Positions 1 to 5,134 of a stretch of 6,979 nucleotides of DNA are shown here, piece after piece. The stretch lies in assembly GCA_036771375.1 (NCBI GenBank), contig DAIPHL010000119.1, forward strand, positions 1 to 6,979. Direction: 5' to 3'. This DNA comes from DAIPHL01 sp036771375. Lineage in GTDB: Bacteria; Synergistota; Synergistia; Synergistales; Synergistaceae. Position 1 is the first letter of the stretch; each line of letters begins with the position of its first letter. The translations under genes were made by a program, and so were the position numbers. Under the pieces are notes generated by a model, which was not told the origin of the DNA, searched no databases, and saw only the letters and a list, made by a program, of their open reading frames with translations.

Positions 1-339
1 GGTCGGCGAAACGGAGCATCGCTCCATGAGCTGCTTGGAGACGATGCCGTGAGCCTCGGACCTGCAGACCAGAAGGAGCACGACGGGAGCGTCCTTCCCC
101 TCGAGCAGTCCGGCGCGCGTCTCCGGAAACGGCCCCAGTTTTTCGGCATCGTCGACGACGACGACGCTTCGGTCACAAAAGAGCCCTCCACTCAGATTCT
201 CCGTCAAAATGGAAGCCCAATCCCCTCCCTCCAGGCGCTGGGAGACCTCGTAACCGGAGGACGCCAAACGATCGAGTTCGGACGCCAGAAGACGTCTCTG
301 GGACGTACCCGACGCGATCAAAAAGTGGAGATGCGGCAC
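1..339 (-). CDS. holA: DNA polymerase III subunit delta, N-terminal part (3' end of gene outside window)
   Basis: This is the first 113 residues of a protein that runs off the left edge. I place the start at a GTG (337-339), 8 nt after the leuS stop, with the Shine-Dalgarno-like AGGTGG lying 5 nt before it and overlapping the leuS stop codon. Visible features are an opening beta strand (PHLHFLIASG), an amphipathic helix, then GGDWASILTENLSGGLF followed by the strand VVVVDDAEKLGPFPE and later VVLLLVCRSE. The pattern 'D-W-x-x-(I/L)-L ... LF-x-x-R-x-VVV-x-x-AEKL' is what the N-terminal domain of the clamp-loader delta subunit shows. Delta opens the sliding clamp during replication. It is probably cotranscribed with leuS. 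The Walker-like GxD/GE pocket at the first strand is degenerate (ASGTS), which is tolerated in delta because it does not hydrolyse ATP. The assignment rests on motif resemblance over a partial protein, so it is likely but not certain. Confidence 0.7.
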   Translation of the reverse strand, partial: MPHLHFLIASGTSQRRLLASELDRLASSGYEVSQRLEGGDWASILTENLSGGLFCDRSVVVVDDAEKLGPFPETRAGLLEGKDAPVVLLLVCRSEAHGIVSKQLMERCSVSPT

Positions 340-347
340 GAATCCAC

Positions 348-2846
348 CTATCCCTTGACCACGACGTTGACGAGCTTATCGGGAACCGTGATCACCTTGA
401 CGACCTCGCGTCCTCCGATTCGGTTTTTTGTCGCCTCCATCTCCAGAACGAGCTTCGCCAGCTCTTCCCTGGACAACCCATGTTTCACCTCGTACTGCTC
501 CCGTACCTTTCCGTTGATCTGAAGGACCACCGTGACCCGGTCGACTTTGAGGGCGTCGGCCTCCACCTCCGGCCACTTCGCCAGCGAAAGCCACTCCCTG
601 TGCCCGATCATCTCCCAGAGCTCCTCGCAGATGTGCGGACAGAACGGAGCGAGGCAGAGCAACAGGGTCTCCACGCCTTCCCACAGGAGAGACCAATCCT
701 CCGCGACACGCGGGGTAAAGGCGGCAAGGCCGTTCGAAAGTTCCATCAGACGGGCGACCGCCGTGTTGAGCTGGCGCTCCTCTCCTATATCGCGCGTCAC
801 CCGGTCGACCGTGGAGTGGATCAGGCGCTTCAAGCCTTTCCGTTCTTCCGACGACAACGAAGCCATCGGGATTCGCACGTTCTTCGCGGCCTTCAACCCC
901 TCGAGCCTTTCCTCCACGAGGCGGTAGACCCGGGAGAGAAAGCGATGTGCACCCTCGACTCCCTTCTCCGACCAGTCGAGGCTCTTTTCCGGCGGAGAAG
1001 CAAAGAGGATGAAGAGCCTCGCGGTGTCGGCGCCGTAACGCCTGATGATCTCATCCGGATCGACCACATTGCCGAGGGACTTCGACATCTTGGCTCCGTC
1101 CTTGATCACCATGCCCTGGGTGAGAAGTCCCTGAAAGGGCTCCCGAAGGTCTTTCGCGACGTAACCGAGATCCGAGATGACTTTCGTGAAAAACCGGGCG
1201 TATATCAAATGCAGACAGGCGTGTTCGATCCCGCCGATATAAAGATCGACGGGCATCCAGTATTTCGAATCCTCCGGGAGAAAGGGACGTTCGCTCGAAT
1301 CCGGGGAGAGATAGCGATAGTAATACCACGAGGAGCAGAAAAACGTGTCCATGGTGTCGGTCTCTCGGCGGGCCGCGCCCCCGCACTTTGGACAGGACGT
1401 ATGGATCCAGTCATGACAGTTGAGAAGGGCGTTCCCTCCGTTCTCGGGTATCACGGCGTCGAGGGGCAGCTCGATCGGAAGCCGCTCCTCCGGCACGGGG
1501 ACCACACCGCAACGGTCGCAATAAACCATGGGAATCGGAGTTCCCCAGTACCGTTGGCGCGATATCAGCCAATCTCGCAGACGATACTGCGTTTCACGCT
1601 TGCCGAGTCCCTGCCGCTCGAACCATTCGCCGATCTTCGCGATGGCTTCCGGCGTCGGCAGACCGTCGAAGGGGCCGGAGTTACAGGCGACGCCGTCGGC
1701 CTCCGCGGCCTCGGTCATGGAATCCGGATCGGGGATCGGCTCGCCGGCCTTGCGGACGACCGGGATGACACGAAGGCCGAACTTGCGGACGAAATCGAAA
1801 TCCCTCTGGTCGTGCGCCGGAACGCCCATGATCGCGCCCGTTCCGTAGTCCATGAGGATGTAGTCCGCAATCCAGATGGGGACCCGATCTCCGTTGACCG
1901 GGTTGACCGCGAAAAATCCGGTATCGACGCCCATTTTATCCCCGCCCGCGGCTGTCCGTTCGATCGCGCTTCTGGAGGAAATTTTCTCCGCAAACTCGCG
2001 GATCTCCCTGCGCTTTTCGTCGCTCGCACGGGAGGCCAGTATCTCGACCATCGGATGTTCGGCCGCCAGGGCGACGAAGGTAATCCCGAAGATCGTGTCT
2101 ATGCGGGTGGTAAAGGCCTCTATGGACAGATCCGTATCGGCGATTTCGATGTGAAAGCGCACGCCCTCCGAACGTCCGATCCAGTTTCTCTGCATCGTCA
2201 GGACCCGTTCGGGCCAGCCCGGCATCTTGTCCAGGTACTCCAGGAGCTCTCCGGCGTAGTCGGTGATCTTGAGAAACCACTGTTCGAGGCCCCTTTTCTT
2301 CACCGGGGTCTCACAACGCCAGCAGACTCCGTCACCGATCACCTGCTCGTTCGCGAGAACCGTCGCACACTTCTCGCACCAGTTGACCGGGGCGTGCTTG
2401 CGATACGCCAGGCCGTTCCTGTACAACTGGAGGAAAAACCATTGATTCCATCGATAATAATCCGGCAGACAGGTCTTGACCACGCGGCTCCAATCGTAGC
2501 TGCAGCCCATGGACTTGAGCTGGGCGGTCATGTGGTCGATGTTCTGCAGGGTCCACTTCGCAGGGTGGATCTTCATCTTGATCGCCGCGTTCTCCGCCGG
2601 CATTCCGAACGAATCGAACCCCATGGGATACATAACGTTGTACCCCTTCATGCGCAGAAATCGGGCCATCAGGTCCCCGATCGAATAGTTCCGCAGATGT
2701 CCCATGTGCAGAGCGCCGCTGGGATAGGGAAACATCTCCAGACAGTAAAATTTGGGCCTGGACTCGTCCCTCTTCGAGTGAAACGTGCCCGCCTCCTCCC
2801 ACCGTCTCTGCCACTTCGGCTCGATGGCCCTGAAATCATACGCCAT
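348..2846 (-). CDS. leuS: Leucyl-tRNA synthetase
   Basis: A complete class I aminoacyl-tRNA synthetase of 832 residues that charges tRNA-Leu in the cytoplasm. The HIGH motif is HMGH at 47-50 (within PYPSGALHMGH) and the KMSKS loop is at 586-590 (KMSKSLGN). A zinc-knuckle insertion is visible as CEKC (157-160) and CWRC (175-178). Further CxxC pairs are at 443-446 and 485-488. The CP1 editing domain (about 225-410) has the threonine-rich TTRIDT at 246-251 and GTGAIMGVPAHD ending at Asp346, the residue that binds the amino group of misacylated substrates in the family, so editing should be intact. The anticodon-binding helical region and small C-terminal domain follow to residue 832. I chose ATG 2844-2846 because the protein then begins MAYDFRAIEPKWQ, as in other bacterial LeuRS, and GGAGG lies 10 nt upstream. 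An in-frame ATG 10 codons earlier (2874-2876) lacks a good ribosome-binding site. No T-box leader is seen, since the predicted 5' UTR is only about 40 nt. holA follows 8 nt downstream. Confidence 0.98.
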   Translation of the reverse strand: MAYDFRAIEPKWQRRWEEAGTFHSKRDESRPKFYCLEMFPYPSGALHMGHLRNYSIGDLMARFLRMKGYNVMYPMGFDSFGMPAENAAIKMKIHPAKWTLQNIDHMTAQLKSMGCSYDWSRVVKTCLPDYYRWNQWFFLQLYRNGLAYRKHAPVNWCEKCATVLANEQVIGDGVCWRCETPVKKRGLEQWFLKITDYAGELLEYLDKMPGWPERVLTMQRNWIGRSEGVRFHIEIADTDLSIEAFTTRIDTIFGITFVALAAEHPMVEILASRASDEKRREIREFAEKISSRSAIERTAAGGDKMGVDTGFFAVNPVNGDRVPIWIADYILMDYGTGAIMGVPAHDQRDFDFVRKFGLRVIPVVRKAGEPIPDPDSMTEAAEADGVACNSGPFDGLPTPEAIAKIGEWFERQGLGKRETQYRLRDWLISRQRYWGTPIPMVYCDRCGVVPVPEERLPIELPLDAVIPENGGNALLNCHDWIHTSCPKCGGAARRETDTMDTFFCSSWYYYRYLSPDSSERPFLPEDSKYWMPVDLYIGGIEHACLHLIYARFFTKVISDLGYVAKDLREPFQGLLTQGMVIKDGAKMSKSLGNVVDPDEIIRRYGADTARLFILFASPPEKSLDWSEKGVEGAHRFLSRVYRLVEERLEGLKAAKNVRIPMASLSSEERKGLKRLIHSTVDRVTRDIGEERQLNTAVARLMELSNGLAAFTPRVAEDWSLLWEGVETLLLCLAPFCPHICEELWEMIGHREWLSLAKWPEVEADALKVDRVTVVLQINGKVREQYEVKHGLSREELAKLVLEMEATKNRIGGREVVKVITVPDKLVNVVVKG

Positions 2847-2893
2847 AATCCAATCGCCTCCACAAAGTACTGTCATTGCCTTTTTAAGTCAAC

Positions 2894-2923
2894 ATTATAA
2901 GCCCGCACCGATATAAAAAACAA
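2894..2923 (-). promoter_or_regulatory. Likely sigma-70-type promoter of leuS
   Basis: On the minus strand a perfect TATAAT (2894-2899) is preceded after 18 bp by TTGTTT (2918-2923), a 4/6 match to the -35 consensus, next to a T-rich stretch. A transcript would start near 2887, giving a leader of about 40 nt before the leuS ATG. This is inferred from consensus only. Confidence 0.6.
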
Positions 2924-2966
2924 TAGCGGCAGGAACGCCACACCACACGGAGAGACTCGGAGTGGC

Positions 2967-2988
2967 ACGTCCCCCTTCCGGCGGACGT
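2967..2988. repeat. Inverted repeat ACGTCC-N10-GGACGT between divergent promoters
   Basis: Exact 6-bp half sites at 2967-2972 and 2983-2988 are separated by 10 bp. The repeat ends about 18 bp before the -10 element of the plus-strand thioredoxin-like gene, so it covers that promoter's -35 zone, and it lies about 44 bp behind the leuS -35. Half-site spacing of about one and a half helical turns would suit a dimeric regulator, but a chance repeat in GC-rich DNA is also possible. Confidence 0.35.
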
Positions 2989-3003
2989 CGCGTCGCTCGC
3001 CAA

Positions 3004-3012
3004 TGGTATAAT
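3004..3012 (+). promoter_or_regulatory. Extended -10 promoter of the thioredoxin-like gene
   Basis: TGGTATAAT is a perfect extended -10 (TGnTATAAT). There is no convincing -35 hexamer 17 bp upstream, as is normal for extended -10 promoters. Transcription would begin near 3019, about 34 nt before the ATG, and the AAGGAGG ribosome-binding site (3038-3044) falls in that leader. Confidence 0.65.
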
Positions 3013-3052
3013 CAGAATACGTTCGAACATCCGCAGGAAGGAGGCCATCACC

Positions 3053-3313
3053 ATGAAGGAAGTCAAGATGTTCATCCTGGCCCACTGTCCACACTGCAAG
3101 AAGGCCAGGGAAATGAAAGACGAGCTCTTCGCGAAGCACCCGGAGTACGAAAAAATACCGCTCCGTGTGATCGAAGAAAACGAGGAGGCGGAGTACGCGG
3201 CAAAATTCGACTACCACCTCGTACCGACGTTTTACGTGGGAGATGTAAAAATGCACGAGGGAATTCCGACCAAAGAGGCCGTCGCAAAGGTCTTCGAGGA
3301 AGCCTACAGGTAA
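3053..3313 (+). CDS. Small thioredoxin/glutaredoxin-fold protein with CPHC active site
   Basis: An 86-residue protein that is very probably a thiol-disulfide oxidoreductase. The first strand (VKMFILAHCPHC) ends in the redox pair Cys12-Cys15, and the cis-proline is Pro58 in YHLVPTFYVG. The order beta-alpha-beta, then cis-Pro strand and final helix, is the minimal glutaredoxin-like thioredoxin fold. There is no signal peptide or membrane segment, so it should be cytosolic. The glutathione-binding GG-x-D that follows the cis-Pro strand in classical glutaredoxins is absent; the sequence there is GDVKMHEGIP. The start is supported by AAGGAGG 8 nt upstream and by a strong extended -10 promoter. It is transcribed alone, divergent from leuS and convergent with the chemoreceptor gene. 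The physiological partner cannot be read from the sequence; a thioredoxin-reductase-coupled role in an organism without glutathione is one possibility. Confidence 0.88.
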   Translation: MKEVKMFILAHCPHCKKAREMKDELFAKHPEYEKIPLRVIEENEEAEYAAKFDYHLVPTFYVGDVKMHEGIPTKEAVAKVFEEAYR

Positions 3314-3331
3314 CGATCGCCTCCTCGATCG
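3314..3331. other. Small hairpin just after the thioredoxin-like gene
   Basis: CGATCG (3314-3319) and CGATCG (3326-3331) enclose a 6-nt loop directly after the stop codon. There is no T-tract on either strand, so it is not a canonical intrinsic terminator. It may protect the 3' end or assist termination between the convergent genes. Confidence 0.3.
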
Positions 3332-3347
3332 AAGGCCCTTTACCTGC

Positions 3348-3365
3348 GCCGGGAAAGCACCCGGC
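3348..3365. other. GC-rich hairpin in the convergent gap
   Basis: GCCGGG (3348-3353) pairs with CCCGGC (3360-3365) across a 6-nt loop, giving a 6-bp all-GC stem that would form in transcripts from either side. No U-run follows on either strand. A role in ending the chemoreceptor transcript or the thioredoxin-like transcript is possible but not shown. Confidence 0.35.
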
Positions 3366-3393
3366 AATCCGTCCTGGGCTCTACGCCGCCTCC

Positions 3394-4239
3394 TTATAGC
3401 CGGATATCGCCGAGGTTCTTCTGGGCCTTGACGACGGCGGAGATCGTGGAGCCCATCGCGTTGATCCTTTTGGCCGTGTCGTGCACGACCAGAATCGACT
3501 CGTTCATCTCGTTCGACGTCTCGTTCAGAACCGTATTCGAAGCGCTCATGACGTTCTCCATACGCTCCATGACGGATTTGTTGCTCGCGACGCACTCCGA
3601 AAAGGACGAGAGCGTGGCTTGAATCGCCTCGAACATCTGACCGACGTTTCGAATGCTCTCCATCGTCTCCTTCACCGCTTTGCTGATCTCATACACCTTG
3701 CTTTCGATGGATTCCGACGCTTCCTTCGTCTCGGCCGCAAGGTTCCGCACGTTCTCCGCCACCACGGCAAAACCCCTGCCCTGTGTCCCCGCTCTCGCCG
3801 CTTCGATCGAAGCGTTGAGGGCAAGAAGGTGGGTCTGTTTGGCGATGCGCTGGATGTCCTTGGACATCTTTCCCACTTCCAGGAAGAGCTGCAGCGTATC
3901 CTGCGTCGACGTCACCGTATCCGCGACGTCCTGGCTCATGCTTTCGAGACTGGTCCCGGAGCGCTTCATCTCGTCCAACAGCTCCCGATTCATCTTGTTG
4001 ATGTTCTCCACACCCTGGCGGGATTCCCGGCTCCCCTCCTCGAAATCGTCCCGCATCTTTCCGATGAGGACGTCGAGGCGCGCGAAACGCTCCGAGGTCT
4101 GCGCCATCTCCCGCTCCATCCTGCGGACCCGGTTGACCAGAACTTCGTCCAATTGAGACATGAAGGAAGCCATCAGGGAATTGGTGAAAAACGCACCGGA
4201 GAGATCGCGGATGAGCTGCTGCTGCCTCTTGTCTCCCAT
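3394..4239 (-). CDS. Soluble cytoplasmic chemoreceptor (methyl-accepting chemotaxis protein signalling domain only)
   Basis: A 281-residue, almost entirely helical protein with heptad-like patterning. It carries the hallmark receptor hairpin tip at about 129-170 (IAKQTHLLALNASIEAARAG, then QGRGFAVVAENVRNLA). Residues matching the E. coli Tsr trimer and CheA/CheW contacts are mostly kept: Leu138, Leu141, Asn142, Glu146, Arg149, Val159. The position equal to Tsr Phe373 is Lys134, and Tsr Glu391 is Thr152. There is no transmembrane segment, HAMP, PAS or ligand-binding domain; only about 60 residues precede the long helical region. It should signal through CheW/CheA while receiving input from a partner. 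That partner is most likely the diiron protein encoded immediately upstream, whose stop lies 5 bp from this start. I chose ATG 4237-4239 because GGTGAT, a perfect match to the anti-Shine-Dalgarno, lies 4 nt upstream. An alternative GTG (4246-4248) would overlap the upstream TGA as GTGA and add three residues. Confidence 0.93.
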   Translation of the reverse strand: MGDKRQQQLIRDLSGAFFTNSLMASFMSQLDEVLVNRVRRMEREMAQTSERFARLDVLIGKMRDDFEEGSRESRQGVENINKMNRELLDEMKRSGTSLESMSQDVADTVTSTQDTLQLFLEVGKMSKDIQRIAKQTHLLALNASIEAARAGTQGRGFAVVAENVRNLAAETKEASESIESKVYEISKAVKETMESIRNVGQMFEAIQATLSSFSECVASNKSVMERMENVMSASNTVLNETSNEMNESILVVHDTAKRINAMGSTISAVVKAQKNLGDIRL

Positions 4240-4243
4240 ATCG

Positions 4244-4249
4244 ATCACC
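4244..4249 (-). promoter_or_regulatory. Ribosome-binding site of the chemoreceptor, spanning the stop of the diiron gene
   Basis: GGTGAT includes the TGA stop codon of the preceding gene and ends 4 nt before the chemoreceptor ATG. Ribosomes finishing the diiron protein would sit on it, which implies translational coupling and matched dosage of the two proteins. Confidence 0.5.
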
Positions 4250-5027
4250 CGCGCCCGTATATTTCGTCGAGGACGTCGGTCCCACAGCGCAGAGCGCCAA
4301 ACCAGTTCAGGAACTTGCCTACGTCCTCCCTGCCCTTGATCACCGCACCGTGTTGCGGAGCGATCATCTCCACGTCCAACCGCGAAACCAGGTCGACCCA
4401 CCTGCGGCAGGCCGAGTTCGAAGCCATGTACCGGCGGTGAAAACCATCCATATACTTCATGTGCGTCTCGAAATTCTCCACGATCGGATAGCGCCCACCG
4501 ACCGGGAAGATCGCCCCCCCGATATCGCCCGTGAAGAGGATCTTCGAAGTCTGATCGAAGAGAGCAAAACAACCGGTGGAGTGGAGAAAATGGGCGGGAA
4601 TGAGGACGAGCTTCGCACCGGAAGAGAGCGACAGGGTCTCGCCTCTGTCCGGAATCGGGTGTATCCGCTTCTCGTCGTAAACGCCGAAGTGAGGCAGAAA
4701 GCGCGTCCACAAACCGGAGATATGGACCGATGTTCGCTCGGCCATGGAAAGCCAGAGCGCGATACCCGACGAAACGTCCGGGTCCTGGTGGGAGTAGAAA
4801 ATATGCCGAATATCGTCCAAATCGGCGAGTTCGGCGACATTGGCGAGCACACGCGGGAAAACATGGGCGCCTCCGGGATCCAGAAGGATCACCTCTTTGC
4901 CGGAGACGATCATATACTGGTTGGTCTGAATCGCCATACCCTCTTCCTTTTCTTCCCAACCCAACATGATGAAACGATGATCGTCCCCGTCGTAAAGGGA
5001 GAAGGACTCCAACCGTTGTACTTCCAC
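4245..5027 (-). CDS. ODP-type diiron metallo-beta-lactamase-fold protein, probable oxygen/iron sensor for chemotaxis
   Basis: A 260-residue protein with the beta-lactamase-fold core of flavodiiron proteins but no flavodoxin domain. Conserved landmarks are LYDGDDHR near residue 11, QTNQYMIV and LLDPGG (about 34-53), the metal motif HQDPD (His80, Asp82, Asp84), PAHFLHS (His146/His149), FTGDIGG (Asp168) and APQHGA (His226). These fall close to the ligand positions of flavodiiron oxygen reductases (His79, Glu81, Asp83, His146, Asp165, His226), but the Glu is Asp here. FHRRYMASN (196-204) is typical of the short diiron family. In Treponema denticola, ODP proteins bind O2 at a diiron site and act through a sensorless cytoplasmic chemoreceptor encoded beside them; the same arrangement is seen here. 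Start choice: GTG 5025-5027 has GGAGGGG at 5034-5040 and gives an N-terminus matching the fold. Longer in-frame starts (GTG 5078, TTG 5096) would add unconserved residues across a strong hairpin. Plain hydrolase function is the main alternative. Confidence 0.88.
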   Translation of the reverse strand: MEVQRLESFSLYDGDDHRFIMLGWEEKEEGMAIQTNQYMIVSGKEVILLDPGGAHVFPRVLANVAELADLDDIRHIFYSHQDPDVSSGIALWLSMAERTSVHISGLWTRFLPHFGVYDEKRIHPIPDRGETLSLSSGAKLVLIPAHFLHSTGCFALFDQTSKILFTGDIGGAIFPVGGRYPIVENFETHMKYMDGFHRRYMASNSACRRWVDLVSRLDVEMIAPQHGAVIKGREDVGKFLNWFGALRCGTDVLDEIYGRG

Positions 5028-5033
5028 AACATA

Positions 5034-5040
5034 CCCCTCC
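5034..5040 (-). promoter_or_regulatory. Shine-Dalgarno that decides the start of the diiron protein gene
   Basis: GGAGGGG on the minus strand lies 6 nt (8 nt from the GGAGG core) before GTG 5025-5027. It is the best ribosome-binding site among the candidate starts and argues against the longer forms beginning at 5078 or 5096. Confidence 0.6.
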
Positions 5041-5054
5041 ACTTCGATCCGCCG

Positions 5055-5091
5055 GGAGAGCGGAGGTGCGATATCCACCCCCCCGCTCCCC
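5055..5091 (-). promoter_or_regulatory. Strong leader stem-loop upstream of the diiron sensor gene
   Basis: On the minus strand GGGGAGCGG (5083-5091) pairs with CCGCTCTCC (5055-5063), 9 bp with one G-U. Inside it GGGTG (5076-5080) pairs with CACCT (5064-5068), 5 bp with one G-U. The loop is 7 nt (5069-5075) and a two-G bulge lies at 5081-5082. The whole element ends about 15 nt before the Shine-Dalgarno. No U-run follows, so it is not a standard terminator. It could be a leader regulatory structure or a transcript-stabilising hairpin. Whether it is transcribed depends on where the promoter lies, which I could not locate convincingly. Confidence 0.45.
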
Positions 5092-5107
5092 GGCAACTCG
5101 TTTTTTT

Positions 5108-5132
5108 AGAAAAACACCGAAAACCCGTTCGG
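5108..5132 (-). terminator. Probable intrinsic terminator after the purine permease
   Basis: Starting 3 nt after the permease stop, CCGAA pairs with TTCGG (5128-5132 with 5117-5121) around a 6-nt loop. It is followed by TGTTTTTCT on the minus strand. The 5-bp stem is short, so termination may be partial and some read-through into the sensor genes is possible. Confidence 0.5.
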
Positions 5133-5134
5133 AC

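Noticed and set aside
150..168. A GTC/GAC trinucleotide run that resembles a microsatellite.
   Set aside because: It encodes the VVVVDD strand of the delta subunit in frame and is explained by codon use.
2847..2876. A 10-residue N-terminal extension of LeuRS from ATG 2874-2876.
   Set aside because: The conserved N-terminus starts at MAYDF and the GGAGG site serves the downstream ATG; the upstream ATG has only a poorly spaced AAGG.
480..2900. A plus-strand open frame of more than 800 codons antisense to nearly all of leuS.
   Set aside because: leuS on the minus strand has every family motif. The antisense product is rich in Arg, His, Asp and Pro with no recognisable domain, as expected from strong third-position GC bias on the real strand. 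There is no promoter or ribosome-binding site of note before it.
3386..3396. An orphan AAGGAGG on the minus strand overlapping the chemoreceptor stop, suggesting another small gene downstream.
   Set aside because: No start codon at suitable spacing and no open frame longer than a few codons follows before the convergent gene.
3481..4440. A plus-strand open frame of 319 codons across the chemoreceptor and diiron genes.
   Set aside because: It spans two well-supported minus-strand genes and their junction, and its product is Arg/His/Leu-rich with no domain; it is a codon-bias shadow.
3394..4959. An N-terminally extended chemoreceptor starting inside the diiron gene (521 codons).
   Set aside because: The extra 240 residues are the out-of-frame reading of the diiron gene, Arg/Gly/Pro-rich and not a sensory domain. 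The ATG at 4239 has a ribosome-binding site.
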